A stretch of 64,000 nt of DNA from Streptomyces sp. R302 (GTDB lineage Bacteria; Actinomycetota; Actinomycetes; Streptomycetales; Streptomycetaceae): the NCBI RefSeq assembly GCF_012927245.1, contig NZ_JABBGE010000002.1, positions 372,001-436,000 on the forward strand, given 5' to 3'. This document shows positions 50,004 to 58,748 of this stretch, piece by piece. Positions within the stretch are counted from its first letter, which is position 1; each line of letters opens with the position of its first letter. The notes beneath the pieces were generated by a model. The model did not search any database. It was not told the origin of the DNA and saw only the letters and a program-made list of their open reading frames with translations. The position numbers were made by a program, and so were the translations under genes.

Positions 50004-51577
50004 GCGGCGGCCTCCTCCAGGTCGAGGCGGCGCAGCAGGGTGCGCATCATCTCGTCGTCGATCCGGCGCTCGTCGCGGAGCCGGACGAAGACCTCCCGTT
50101 CGGCCTCGATCATCTCGCGCGAGAGACGGCGGTAGGTGTCGTCGGCGGTCTCGCCGGTGCGTTCGTTGACCGCTCCGAGCCGCTCCCAGACGCTGTTGCG
50201 GCGGCGCTCCAGGACCGTGCGGAGGCGGTCGGCGAGCGGGCCCGGAAGGGTGTTGGCCTCGTCGGCGAGGAGCGCGTCGAGGCGGGCCTCGGCGGCCCGT
50301 GAGGCCTCGCTCTGGGCCTGCGCCTCGGCCAGCGTCTCCCGGTAGCGGTCGCGGCCGGGGAGCTTCAGGGCCCGGATCAGCGGGGGCAGGGTGAGGCCCT
50401 GGACGACGAGGGTGGAGATGACGGTGGTGAAGGTGAGGAAGAGGACGAGGTTGCGGGCGGGGAACTCGACGCCGTCGGTGACGACCGGGATGGAGAAGGC
50501 GATGGCGAGCGAGACCACTCCGCGCATGCCCGCCCAGCCGACCACCACCGGCGCTCTCCAGTCGACGCCTGGCTCGCGCTCCCGGACCTTGGCGGAGAAC
50601 CGGCGGGGCAGGAAGGTGGCCGGGAAGACCCAGACGAAGCGGACGACGACCACGAAGACGAAGACCCCGAAGGCGTACCAGAGCGCCTCCCCGATGCCGT
50701 ACTGGCCGAGGCCCTGGACGACGTAGGGCAGCTGGAGGCCGATGAGGGCGAAGACGGCGGACTCCAGGACGAAGGCGACCATCTTCCACACGGCCTCCTC
50801 CTGGAGGCGGGTCGCGAAGTCGACCTTCCACGCCTTGTGCCCGAGGAAGAGGCCGACCACGACGACCGCGAGCACCCCGGAGGCGTGCACCTCCTCGGCC
50901 GCCGCGTAGGCGATGAAGGGGATGAGGAGGGAGAGGGTGTTCTGGAGCAGCGGTTCGGTGAGCCGGGTCCGCAGCCAGTGGATGGGCACCATGAGGACCA
51001 GGCCGACGCCGACGCCGCCGACCGCGGCGACGGCGAATTCGCCGAGGCCGCCGGCCCAGCTGACGCCCTCGCCGACGGCGGCGGCGAGGGCGACCTTGTA
51101 GGCGGTGATCGCGGTGGCGTCGTTCACCAGGGACTCGCCCTGGAGGATCGTGGTGATCCGGTGGGGCAGGCCGAGCCGGCGGGCGATGGCGGTGGCGGCC
51201 ACCGCGTCCGGCGGGGCGATCACCGCGCCGAGGACGAGCGCGGCGGTGAGCGGCAGGTCGGGGACGAGGACGTACGCGAGCCAGCCGACGGCCACGGTGG
51301 CGAAGAGGACGTACCCGACGGAGAGCAGCGCGACCGGCCGGATGTTGGCCCGCAGGTCCAGGTAGGAGGACTCGACGGCGGCCGTGTAGAGCAGCGGCGG
51401 CAGGATCAGCGGCAGCACGACGTGCGGATCGAGGGTGTAGTCGGGGACGCCGGGGACGTACGAGGCGACCAGGCCGACCGCCACGAGGAGGAGCGGGGCG
51501 GGCACGGGGGTGCGGCGGGCAAGCCCCGCCACCGCCGCGCTCGCCGCCACCAGTGCCACCAGCCGCAGTGCGTCCAT
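49982..51577 (-). CDS. Na+/H+ antiporter (CPA1/NhaP type)
   Basis: A 531-residue membrane protein. About 12 helices; the transport core shows VLGAVIAPPDAVAATAIARRLGLP (ion-binding Asp), LQGESLVNDATAITAYKVAL and AGMRGVVSLAIAFSIP. A cytosolic C-terminal tail of 120 residues (RDRYRETLAEAQAQSEASRA...EELG) is helical and regulatory-looking. It exchanges Na+ or K+ for protons for pH and salt homeostasis. Its end overlaps the ACC-deaminase-like gene by 22 bases (convergent). The start is at a GC-rich repeat region. Confidence 0.92.
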   Translation of the reverse strand: MDALRLVALVAASAAVAGLARRTPVPAPLLLVAVGLVASYVPGVPDYTLDPHVVLPLILPPLLYTAAVESSYLDLRANIRPVALLSVGYVLFATVAVGWLAYVLVPDLPLTAALVLGAVIAPPDAVAATAIARRLGLPHRITTILQGESLVNDATAITAYKVALAAAVGEGVSWAGGLGEFAVAAVGGVGVGLVLMVPIHWLRTRLTEPLLQNTLSLLIPFIAYAAAEEVHASGVLAVVVVGLFLGHKAWKVDFATRLQEEAVWKMVAFVLESAVFALIGLQLPYVVQGLGQYGIGEALWYAFGVFVFVVVVRFVWVFPATFLPRRFSAKVREREPGVDWRAPVVVGWAGMRGVVSLAIAFSIPVVTDGVEFPARNLVLFLTFTTVISTLVVQGLTLPPLIRALKLPGRDRYRETLAEAQAQSEASRAAEARLDALLADEANTLPGPLADRLRTVLERRRNSVWERLGAVNERTGETADDTYRRLSREMIEAEREVFVRLRDERRIDDEMMRTLLRRLDLEEAAAYREELG

Positions 51578-51599
51578 GCCGCCCCTCCACCGCCCTCTC

Positions 51600-51955
51600 T
51601 CGCCGCTCGTCCGGTACGCCCGAAGCCGGATTCCCGAGCCCGGTCTCCCGAGCCAGGCCTCCCGCCCCGGCCTCCCGAGCCGGGCCGCCTCGGTCCGGAC
51701 CGCCCGGGCCGAGTCGCCCTGCCCGAGTCACCCGACCCGAGTTACCCGGCTCCGGATTCCCGAGCCGGATCGCCTCGGTCCGGACCGCCCGGTCCGGACC
51801 GCCCGGGCAGGATTCCCGAGCCCGGACTCCCGAGCCCGGATTCCCGAGCCGGGTCGCCTCGGTCCGGACCGCCCGATCCGGACCGCCCGGCCCGAGTCGC
51901 CCGGGCCGGGCCCCCGGCCCGGATGCCCGGTCCCGAGCCCTCCGGTCCGGGGCGT
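51600..51955. repeat. long GC-rich repeat cluster (CCCGAGCC / CCTCGGTCCGGACCGCCCGG)
   Basis: About 350 bases made of interspersed units: GATTCCCGAGCCCGG, GGTCGCCTCGGTCCGGACCG, GCCCGGGCCGAGTCGCC and related forms, each several times. GGTCCGGACC palindromes recur. Open frames through it are pure repeats. It separates the antiporter gene from the UBP-finger gene and must contain or overlap both of their promoters. Possibly a source of phase or length variation. Confidence 0.8.
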
Positions 51956-51976
51956 CCGCCACGTACCCTGGCCATC

Positions 51977-52237
51977 ATGATCGAGTGCCCGCACGTAGCA
52001 GACATGCCGCGCCCCGAGCCGGCCCCGCTCCACGAGACCTGCCCCGAGTGCCTGGCCGGCGGGACGAGCCCGGTGCAGCTGCGGCTCTGCCTGACCTGCG
52101 GGCACGTGGGCTGCTGCGACTCCTCGCAGGGGCGGCACGCTACCGGTCACTTCGACGCGACCGGGCACGCGGTGATGCGGACCTTCGAGCCGGGCGAGGC
52201 CTGGCGCTGGTGCTTCGTCGACGAGGCGCTGGTCTGA
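51977..52237 (+). CDS. UBP-type zinc-finger protein
   Basis: An 86-residue stand-alone ZnF-UBP protein: CPHVADM, CPECLAGGTSPVQLRLCLTC, GHVGCCDSSQGRHATGHFDA, TGHAVMRTFEPGEAWRWC. The Cys/His ligands are complete. In eukaryotes this fold binds ubiquitin C termini; the bacterial proteins bind unknown partners and often lie next to Na+/H+ antiporter genes, as here. ATG at 51977 is the only good start. Confidence 0.92.
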   Translation: MIECPHVADMPRPEPAPLHETCPECLAGGTSPVQLRLCLTCGHVGCCDSSQGRHATGHFDATGHAVMRTFEPGEAWRWCFVDEALV

Positions 52238-52576
52238 GAGGGGCCGGGCCGGGCCGACCTGACCCTCATCCGCACCCCCACCCGGGAACGTGGGACGGTC
52301 ACTTGCGGGCGGGGCGGTTCGACGGGCGGGCCGTTGGGTACGTCACCCCTCCGCCGGTCACCGCTGCATTTCGGTCCCGCACACCCCTGGCCACGTTCCG
52401 CACCCATGGGCCTACCATGAGTGACGGGCCGGGATCGGGGGCCCTGGGGCTTGCGGCGACACGGCAGGATGGATCGCGATAGCGTCACCGCGGACCGCGC
52501 AGCCCCTGCGTGACCGCAGGTCCGGGGGTCTCTCCCCTCGGACCCCGATTGAGCTTGTGCCACCTTGGAGGTGAGG
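52238..52576. other. leader of the anti-sigma/sigma operon
   Basis: About 340 bases without a gene. A SigB-type promoter lies at 52317-52341 (listed separately). A hairpin GGTCCGGGGG...CCCCTCGGACC (52519-52544) lies in the leader just before the ribosome-binding site GGAGG, so it could affect translation of the anti-sigma gene. Confidence 0.5.
52317..52341 (+). promoter_or_regulatory. SigB/SigH-type promoter
   Basis: GTTC (52317-52320), 15 bases, then GGGTAC (52336-52341) matches the streptomycete SigB-family consensus (GNNT, 14-16 bases, GGGTAC/T). It lies about 235 bases before the anti-sigma gene, so the operon is probably self-activated or driven by SigB under stress. Confidence 0.65.
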
Positions 52577-52990
52577 GTGTCCCAGATCGCAGGCGAGCCC
52601 GGGACCCAGGACTTCGTGGAAGTCCGGCTGCCCGCTGCGGGTGCCTATCTGTCCGTGCTGCGTACGGCCACGGCCGGCCTCGCGGCGCGCTTGGACTTCA
52701 CCCTCGACGAGATCGAGGACTTGCGGATCGCCGTGGACGAGGCGTGCGCGATCCTGCTCCAGCAGGCGGTGCCCGGCTCGGTCCTGAGCTGCGTCTTCCG
52801 GCTGGTGGACGACTCCCTCGACGTGACCGTGTCCGCGCCGACGACGGACGGCCGGGCCCCCGAGCGGGACACCTTCGCCTGGACGGTGCTGTCGGCGCTG
52901 GCCGGCAAGGTCGAGTCCTCGGTCGCGGAGGACAACACGGTCTCGATCAGCCTGTACAAACAGCGCGGCGCGGGGCCAGGCCCGGCGTGA
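52577..52990 (+). CDS. ushX: anti-sigma factor (RsbW-like)
   Basis: A 137-residue serine-kinase-like ATP-binding protein of the GHKL fold. LDFTLDEIEDLRIAVDEACAILLQ is the N box, and VTVSAPTTDGRAPERDTFAWTVLSALAGKVE carries the G-box part. It should bind and silence the sigma factor encoded next. In S. coelicolor the matching gene is called ushX or prsH. GTG at 52577 has GGAGG upstream; TTG at 52565 is less likely. The stop overlaps the sigma start as GTGA, which indicates translational coupling. Confidence 0.9.
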   Translation: MSQIAGEPGTQDFVEVRLPAAGAYLSVLRTATAGLAARLDFTLDEIEDLRIAVDEACAILLQQAVPGSVLSCVFRLVDDSLDVTVSAPTTDGRAPERDTFAWTVLSALAGKVESSVAEDNTVSISLYKQRGAGPGPA

Positions 52991-54012
52991 GGAGCGGGGA
53001 CGCGACGGCCGGCATCCCCGGTCAGCAGGCAGCACGGCCGCATGAGGTCGCTACGGAGCAGCAGGCGGACCAGATGAGCGAGCACGAGCAGCAGCACGAC
53101 GAGGCTCTCCCGACACCGGCACCGGCCTCGCCCCCGGACGGGACGCACTCCGACCCGACGGACTCCGACTCGACGCCTTCGGACGGCACACTCCCCGACG
53201 AGGCACTCCCGGAGGAGCCCGTCACCGAGGGTGACGACGCTCCTCGCGGTCACCACGCGCAGGACCGCAGCGGTGCCCGCGCGCTCTTCGTGGAGCTGCG
53301 GTCGCTGCCGGAGGGCTCCCCGGAGAAGGCCGAGCTCCGCAACCGGCTGGTGCGGATGCACCTGCCGCTGGTCGAGCACCTGGCGCGGCGCTTCCGCAAC
53401 CGCGGAGAGCCGCTGGACGACCTGACGCAGGTGGCGACGATCGGCCTGATCAAGTCGGTCGACCGCTTCGACCCGGAGCGGGGCGTGGAGTTCTCCACGT
53501 ACGCGACGCCGACGGTGGTCGGCGAGATCAAGCGCCACTTCCGCGACAAGGGGTGGGCGGTACGGGTCCCCCGCCGCCTCCAGGAGCTGCGGCTCTCCCT
53601 GACGACGGCGACGGCCGAGCTGTCCCAGCAGCACGGGCGCTCGCCGACGGTGCACGAGCTGGCCGAGCGGCTCGGGATCTCCGAGGAGGAGGTCCTGGAG
53701 GGGCTGGAGTCTGCCAACGCCTACTCGACCCTCTCCCTGGACGTGCCGGACACCGACGACGAGTCGCCGGCGGTCGCGGACACGCTGGGCGCGGAGGACG
53801 AGGCCCTGGAGGGGGTCGAGTACCGGGAGTCGCTCAAGCCGCTCCTGGAGGACCTGCCGCCCCGGGAGAAGCGGATCCTGCTGCTGCGGTTCTTCGGGAA
53901 CATGACCCAGTCGCAGATCGCGCAGGAGGTCGGCATCTCGCAGATGCACGTCTCCCGGCTGCTCGCCAGGACCCTGGCGCAGCTCCGGGAGAAGCTCCTC
54001 GTGGAGGAGTGA
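52987..54012 (+). CDS. sigH: SigB/SigF-family RNA polymerase sigma factor
   Basis: A sigma factor of 341 residues from GTG 52987, or 312 from ATG 53074. An acidic N-terminal extension (about 1-110) is followed by region 2 (VRMHLPLVEHLARRFRNRGE, LDDLTQVATIGLIKSVDRFD), region 3 (LRLSLTTATAELSQQHGRSPT) and region 4 (LPPREKRILLLRFFGNMTQS, QIAQEVGISQMHVSRLL). This matches SigH, the osmotic/heat stress sigma of S. coelicolor, known to have several protein forms from different starts and proteolysis. The GTG overlaps the anti-sigma stop. Confidence 0.9.
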   Translation: MRSGDATAGIPGQQAARPHEVATEQQADQMSEHEQQHDEALPTPAPASPPDGTHSDPTDSDSTPSDGTLPDEALPEEPVTEGDDAPRGHHAQDRSGARALFVELRSLPEGSPEKAELRNRLVRMHLPLVEHLARRFRNRGEPLDDLTQVATIGLIKSVDRFDPERGVEFSTYATPTVVGEIKRHFRDKGWAVRVPRRLQELRLSLTTATAELSQQHGRSPTVHELAERLGISEEEVLEGLESANAYSTLSLDVPDTDDESPAVADTLGAEDEALEGVEYRESLKPLLEDLPPREKRILLLRFFGNMTQSQIAQEVGISQMHVSRLLARTLAQLREKLLVEE

Positions 54013-54031
54013 GACTCAGGAGGACTGAGGC

Positions 54032-54445
54032 TCAGGAGGCGTCCTGGCCGGGGCGCCGGATGCCGAGCGCCGCGGTCGTGGCCGGGTTCACCAGGAGGAC
54101 GAGCCCGGTCACGGCGAGCGCGGCGAGCACGATCCCGTACGGGATCACGCCCTCGGACTGGAGCATCTGCCAGGCGACGGGCAGGGCGAGGATCTGGGTG
54201 ATGACGGCGGGGCCGCGGCTCCAGGAGCGCATCCGCCACAGGCCGCGGGCGGCGGCGAGCGGGATGAGCCCGAGCGCGAGCATCGTCACCGCGCCGGTCA
54301 CCCCGCCGGTGAGGTCCCCGCCGTCGGTCAGCGTCCGCACCAGCATGTAGACGCCGCCGGCGAGGAGCCCGAGGGCCTCGACGAGGGCCACGCCCGCGGC
54401 GGCGGCCAGGCGGGCGGGGCGGGGTGTCTGCTCCGTACTGCTCAT
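54032..54445 (-). CDS. four-helix membrane protein (137 aa)
   Basis: Four helices: about residues 12-36, 48-68, 80-96 and 102-122. N terminus SSTEQTPRPARL, C terminus GIRRPGQDAS. It is a conserved actinobacterial hypothetical protein in this position, between sigH and the diacylglycerol-kinase-like gene (SCO5242-like). No motifs indicate transport or catalysis. Confidence 0.8.
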   Translation of the reverse strand: MSSTEQTPRPARLAAAAGVALVEALGLLAGGVYMLVRTLTDGGDLTGGVTGAVTMLALGLIPLAAARGLWRMRSWSRGPAVITQILALPVAWQMLQSEGVIPYGIVLAALAVTGLVLLVNPATTAALGIRRPGQDAS

Positions 54446-54549
54446 GCAAGGCAGCGTACGGGGCCGGTGGGGGTGCCCGGGGCCGGTGGGGGTGTCCGGG
54501 GACCGGGCGGGACTGGGATCGGTACCGCCGGGTAGGTACGCTGGCGGTC

Positions 54550-55518
54550 ATGCGCGCACTTCTCGTGGTCAACCCGGCAGCCACCACCACCAGTGCCCGC
54601 ACCCGTGACGTGCTGATCCACGCGCTGGCGAGCGAGATGAAGCTGGAGGCCGTCAGCACCGAGTACCGCGGGCACGCCCGGGACCTCGGGCGGCGGGCGG
54701 CCGAGTCGGGCGAGATCGACCTGGTCGTGGCGCTCGGCGGCGACGGCACGGTCAACGAGGTCGTGAACGGCCTGCTGCACGGCGGGCCCGATCCGGACCG
54801 GCTGCCGGGCCTGGCGGTGGTGCCGGGCGGCTCGACCAACGTCTTCGCCCGCGCGCTCGGACTGCCGAACGACGCCGTGGAGGCGACCGGCGCGCTGCTC
54901 GACGCGCTGCGCGAGCGGAGCGCCCGGACGGTGAGCCTGGGGCTCGCCTCGGGGACTCCGGGCACCCCGGACGAGGAGGTGCCGGCCCGCTGGTTCACCT
55001 TCTGCGCCGGACTCGGCTTCGACGCGAGCGTGATCGGCCGGGTCGAACAGCAGCGCGAGCGCGGGAAGCGGTCCACGCACGCGCTCTATCTGCGCCAGGT
55101 GTTCCGCCAGTTCCTGGAGGAGCCGAACCGGCGGCACGGGACGATCACCCTGGAGCGGCCCGGCGCCGAGCCGGTGGAGGACCTGGTCCTCTCCATAATC
55201 TGCAACACCTCCCCCTGGACCTACCTGGGCAATCGCCCGGTGTACGCGTCCCCGGAGGCGTCCTTCGAGACCGCGCTCGACGTGCTCGGACTGAGCCGTC
55301 TGTCGACCCCGGCGGTGGCCCGCTACGCCACCCAGCTGCTCACTTCCAGCCCCGAACGGGGCCCTCGCGGCAAGCACGCCACGACTCTGCATGACCTGAC
55401 CGACTTCACCTTGCATTCGAAGGTGCCCCTCCCGCTCCAGATGGACGGAGACCACCTCGGACTGCGTACGAGCGTGACGTTCACAGGCGTACGCCGTGCA
55501 CTGCGTGTGATTGTGTGA
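54550..55518 (+). CDS. diacylglycerol kinase-family lipid kinase
   Basis: A 322-residue lipid kinase: RALLVVNPAATTTSARTRDV, LVVALGGDGTVNEVVNGLL (the GGDGT nucleotide motif), LAVVPGGSTNVFARALGLP and FTFCAGLGFDASVIG. It phosphorylates diacylglycerol or another lipid alcohol on the cytosolic membrane face. ATG at 54550 starts at the family N terminus. The wblE gene follows, after a 318-base intergenic region that includes its promoter. Confidence 0.92.
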   Translation: MRALLVVNPAATTTSARTRDVLIHALASEMKLEAVSTEYRGHARDLGRRAAESGEIDLVVALGGDGTVNEVVNGLLHGGPDPDRLPGLAVVPGGSTNVFARALGLPNDAVEATGALLDALRERSARTVSLGLASGTPGTPDEEVPARWFTFCAGLGFDASVIGRVEQQRERGKRSTHALYLRQVFRQFLEEPNRRHGTITLERPGAEPVEDLVLSIICNTSPWTYLGNRPVYASPEASFETALDVLGLSRLSTPAVARYATQLLTSSPERGPRGKHATTLHDLTDFTLHSKVPLPLQMDGDHLGLRTSVTFTGVRRALRVIV

Positions 55519-55836
55519 GTGGAAGGGCCGAAAGTCCTTGCACTCGAACGTTTAGGCGCGCATCCACCCCTTAGAAGTACGGCTGTGACCTAGCCGACAC
55601 CGAGGAATCAAAAAAAACTTTCCAGAAGGGGTTGTATCCGCTGCCGAGGTTTGCGAATCTCTTCTTGGCGATCGGGACGGCCCGCAAGACCGGCCTCCAC
55701 TGAGAGCCAGAACCCCTCCTCAAACCACGGACCACACCGGTTCATCCGGCAGTCGGCCCTTCACTTGTTGAGGGTTTCGTGAAAGCGTTCACATTCACAA
55801 GCAACTTGCACGTAATAACCAAGAGAGGTAGCAGCC
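55519..55836. other. wblE upstream region
   Basis: About 320 bases, less GC-rich than the rest, with no gene. A run of eight A residues (55610-55617) and the palindrome GTGAAAGCGTTCAC (55779-55792, GTGAA-N4-TTCAC) stand out. AAGAGAGG precedes the wblE ATG. A GGAAT...GTT pair is present but with the wrong spacing for SigR. Confidence 0.55.
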
Positions 55837-56094
55837 ATGGACTGGCGTCACAACGCCGTTTGTCGTGAGGAAGACCCCGAGCTGTTCTTCCCCATCGGCA
55901 ACACCGGTCCTGCGCTGCTGCAGATCGAGGAAGCCAAGGCCGTCTGCCGCCGCTGCCCCGTCATGGAGCAGTGCCTGCAGTGGGCGCTCGAGTCCGGCCA
56001 GGACTCCGGCGTCTGGGGTGGCCTCAGCGAGGACGAGCGCCGCGCGATGAAGCGCCGCGCCGCCCGCAACCGGGCGCGCAACGCCAGCGCCTGA
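55837..56094 (+). CDS. wblE: WhiB-like protein WblE
   Basis: An 85-residue iron-sulfur regulator. The four cluster cysteines are in AVCREED, AVCRRCPVMEQC; the turn GVWGGLSEDERR and the basic tail KRRAARNRARN bind DNA or sigma factor. WblE is the most widespread actinobacterial Wbl protein (WhiB1/WhiB2-like). It follows a long promoter region and is ended by a strong hairpin at 56195-56228. Confidence 0.97.
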   Translation: MDWRHNAVCREEDPELFFPIGNTGPALLQIEEAKAVCRRCPVMEQCLQWALESGQDSGVWGGLSEDERRAMKRRAARNRARNASA

Positions 56095-56194
56095 GCCACC
56101 TGCACAGCCTGAGGCACGCGGCGCGTACACCGTGTACGCATTCACCGCCCCCGAGCCGCAGCGCGCAGCAGTAAAGCAGTACCCCACAGCATTC

Positions 56195-56228
56195 GAGCCC
56201 CGGACCGATTCACTTCGGTCCGGGGCTC
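56195..56228. terminator. bidirectional terminator, wblE / sensor kinase
   Basis: GAGCCCCGGACCGA (56195-56208) and TCGGTCCGGGGCTC (56215-56228) form a perfect 14-bp stem with a six-base loop, between convergent genes. Confidence 0.9.
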
Positions 56229-56269
56229 GCTGCTGTGCGTGACCATGGGGACGGACCCCGCCTCGCGGA

Positions 56270-57745
56270 TCACTTCTGCGGGCGCACCGGGATGTCCAGG
56301 ACCACCTTGGTGCCGCCCTCGCTGCCGGGCCTCATGTCGAAGGTGCCGCCCAACTCCCCCTCCACCAGGGTCCGTACGATCTGCAGCCCGAGGTTGCCGG
56401 CCTTCTGCGGGTCGAAGCCCTCGGGCAGGCCCCGGCCGTCGTCGCGGACGGTGATGAGGAGGCGGGAGTCGGGGCGGGGCTCGCCCCGGACCGCGCTGAC
56501 CTCGACGGTGCCGTGCTCGCCGGGGGCGAAGGCGTGCTCCAGGGCGTTCTGCAGGATCTCGGTGAGGACCATGGAGAGCGGGGTGGCGACCTCCGCGTCC
56601 AGGATGCCGAAGCGGCCGTTGCGCCGGCAGGTGACCTTGCCCGGGGAGATCTCGGCGACCATCGCGATGACCCGGTCGGCGATCTCGTCGAACTCCACCC
56701 GCTCGTCCAGGTTCTGGGACAGCGTCTCGTGGACGATGGCGATCGAACCGACACGCCGGACCGCCTCGTTGAGCGCCTCCCGGCCCCGGTCGGAGTCCAT
56801 CCGGCGGGCCTGGAGCCGCAACAGGGCGGCCACCGTCTGGAGGTTGTTCTTCACCCGGTGGTGGATCTCCCGGATGGTGGCGTCCTTGGTGATCAACTCG
56901 CGCTCGCGTCGGCGCAGTTCGGTGACGTCCCGGAGCAGGACGAGCGAGCCGATCCGGGTGCCCTTGGGCTTGAGCGGGATGGCGCGCAGCTGGATGACCC
57001 CGCCGCTGCCCTCCACCTCGAAGTTCCTGGGGGCGTAGCCGGAGGCGAGTTTGACCAGGGCCTCGTCGACGGGGCCGCGGGAGGGGGCCAGTTCGGCGGT
57101 GGTCTGGCCGAGGTGCTGGCCGACCAGGTCGGCGGCGAGGCCGAGCCGGTGGTAGGCGGAGAGGGCGTTGGGCGAGGCGTACTGGACCATGCCGTCGGCG
57201 TCCAGGCGGACCAGGCCGTCGCCGGCCCGCGGCAGCGAGTCCATGTCGGACTGCTCGCCGGGGTAGGGGAAGGAGCCGGCCGCGATCATCTGGGCCAGGT
57301 CGGAGGCCGACTGGAGGTAGGTGAGCTCCAGCCGGGAGGGGGTGCGGACGGTCAGCAGGTTGGTGTTCCGGGCGATCACGCCGAGGACCCGGCCGTCGCG
57401 GCGTACGGGGATCGACTCGACCCGGACCGGGACCTCCTCGCGCCACTCGGGGTCGCCCTCGCGGACGATCCGGCCCTCGTCGAGGGCGGCGTCCAGGAGC
57501 GGGCGGCGGCCGCGCGGGACCAGGTGGCCGACCATGTCGTCCTGGTAGGAGGTGGGGCCGGTGTTGGGCCGCATCTGGGCGACGGAGACGTACCGGGTGC
57601 CGTCGAGGGTGGGGACCCACAGGACGAGGTCGGCGAAGGAGAGGTCGGAGAGCAGCTGCCACTCCGACACCAGCAGGTGGAGCCACTCCAGGTCGGAGTC
57701 GCTCAGGGCGGTGTGCTGGCGGACGAGGTCGTTCATGGAGGGCAC
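56270..57745 (-). CDS. PAS-domain sensor histidine kinase (HisKA_2 type)
   Basis: A 491-residue cytoplasmic kinase. N-terminal GAF-like region (about 20-160), PAS domain (about 180-290, DGLVRLDADGMVQYASPNAL), then the HisKA_2 box IREIHHRVKNNLQTVAALLRLQARR with the phospho-His, and the ATPase region with VLTEILQNALEHAF (N box), VRDDGRGLPEGF (G1) and NLGLQIVRTLV (G2). It is a PdtaS-like kinase; the partner response regulator is not in the window. A DasR-like site lies about 110 bases upstream. Confidence 0.93.
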   Translation of the reverse strand: MPSMNDLVRQHTALSDSDLEWLHLLVSEWQLLSDLSFADLVLWVPTLDGTRYVSVAQMRPNTGPTSYQDDMVGHLVPRGRRPLLDAALDEGRIVREGDPEWREEVPVRVESIPVRRDGRVLGVIARNTNLLTVRTPSRLELTYLQSASDLAQMIAAGSFPYPGEQSDMDSLPRAGDGLVRLDADGMVQYASPNALSAYHRLGLAADLVGQHLGQTTAELAPSRGPVDEALVKLASGYAPRNFEVEGSGGVIQLRAIPLKPKGTRIGSLVLLRDVTELRRRERELITKDATIREIHHRVKNNLQTVAALLRLQARRMDSDRGREALNEAVRRVGSIAIVHETLSQNLDERVEFDEIADRVIAMVAEISPGKVTCRRNGRFGILDAEVATPLSMVLTEILQNALEHAFAPGEHGTVEVSAVRGEPRPDSRLLITVRDDGRGLPEGFDPQKAGNLGLQIVRTLVEGELGGTFDMRPGSEGGTKVVLDIPVRPQK

Positions 57746-57852
57746 GGTGCGAGCGTACCCGCGGAATTAACGGCCGGTGAACCTGGCTCTTCCGGGCTTC
57801 GTGTTGGAGGATGGCCCCGGAAACACCGCGTTCAGGCGGATGGACAGACAGG

Positions 57853-57868
57853 AATGGTCTAGTCCACA
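57853..57868. promoter_or_regulatory. DasR-type operator (dre-like)
   Basis: AATGGTCTAGTCCACA contains TGGTCTAGTCCA (57855-57866), one base off the DasR core TGGTCTAGACCA. It lies in the kinase upstream region and, if bound, would tie the kinase to GlcNAc signalling. Confidence 0.55.
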
Positions 57869-57894
57869 ATGAACGCATCGAACTTCATACAGCC

Positions 57895-57921
57895 TCCATC
57901 CTCCCCGCACAGGAGGATGGA
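57895..57921. other. inverted repeat in the kinase/TetR gap
   Basis: TCCATCCTCC (57895-57904) and GGAGGATGGA (57912-57921) form a perfect 10-bp stem with a seven-base loop. It may be a transcript hairpin or terminator. No gene is seen in 57746-58068; the open frames there lack codon bias. Confidence 0.6.
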
Positions 57922-58068
57922 CGAGGTTCCCGGCGCTCTCTGCCCTGACTGCGTCGAGACCTCCCTTCACGGCCGTGGGACCGCACACCCCCGGCCGCGT
58001 ACACCCGGGCTGCGGTGCCGGGCGGGTTGAGGGTCCCGCCGGGCGCCGCGGCCCGTGGTTTTTCCGGC

Positions 58069-58665
58069 TCAGGCCATGGGCCAGGCCCGCATCGCCGCTT
58101 CGGCCACCGCTCTCAGCTCCTCCTCCGTCGCCCCGTCGCGGGCCTGCTGGGACATGCCCTGGAGCACGGCCCCGCTCAGGCGCGCCAGGGTGCGGGGGTC
58201 GGTGGCGGCGGGCAGCGCGCCGGCCTCGACGTCCCGGCGGATGCGCTCCTCGATGGCGGCCAGATTCGCGTTCCGCCGGTCCCGCAGGGCCTCCTCCACC
58301 TCCGGGGTGGAGCAGTTGACGGCGGCGGAGATCACCAGACAGCCCGGCGGGTGACCCGCCTCCGTGTACGCGACGGCGGCCTCGCGGAGCATGCGCGCGA
58401 CGCCCGCGCGGGCGGTCGGCTCCTCCTCGAAGGCGCGGGTGCCGAAGGCGCCGTGCGAGAGCGTGTACGCCGCCACGACCTCCTCGAAGAGCGTCCGCTT
58501 GTCACCGAAGGCCGCGTAGAGGCTCGGGGCGCTGATGCCCATGGCGCGGGTGAGGTCGGAGACCGAGGTCGTCTCGTAGCCGTGCTCCCAGAAGGCCATC
58601 GTCGCCTGCTCCAGGGCCGTGGGCCGGTCGAAGGAGCGGGGGCGGCCGCGCTGTTTCGTCGCCAT
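58069..58665 (-). CDS. TetR-family regulator
   Basis: A 198-residue repressor: [49 protein letters not shown] is the HTH, and the C-terminal domain has [20 protein letters not shown] and [18 protein letters not shown], typical of the branch that controls short-chain dehydrogenases. It is divergent from an SDR gene. The imperfect dyad ATTCTATAG...CTATGGAAT (58672-58732) in the gap may be its operator. The ATG is at 58665. Confidence 0.92.
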   Translation of the reverse strand: MATKQRGRPRSFDRPTALEQATMAFWEHGYETTSVSDLTRAMGISAPSLYAAFGDKRTLFEEVVAAYTLSHGAFGTRAFEEEPTARAGVARMLREAAVAYTEAGHPPGCLVISAAVNCSTPEVEEALRDRRNANLAAIEERIRRDVEAGALPAATDPRTLARLSGAVLQGMSQQARDGATEEELRAVAEAAMRAWPMA

Positions 58666-58748
58666 GGGGTGAATTCTATAGCGCGCGTTACGGATCGTGG
58701 GGTACGGTTTTTCTGTAGCGACCACTATGGAATGAGGGGGGCGTCGTC

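Noticed and set aside
55604..55633. GGAAT...GTT as a SigR promoter of wblE
   Set aside because: The spacer is 22 bases; SigR promoters need about 18-19.
57767..57988. 73-codon minus frame between kinase and TetR genes
   Set aside because: It overlaps the DasR-like site and an inverted repeat, and has no ribosome-binding site or family resemblance.
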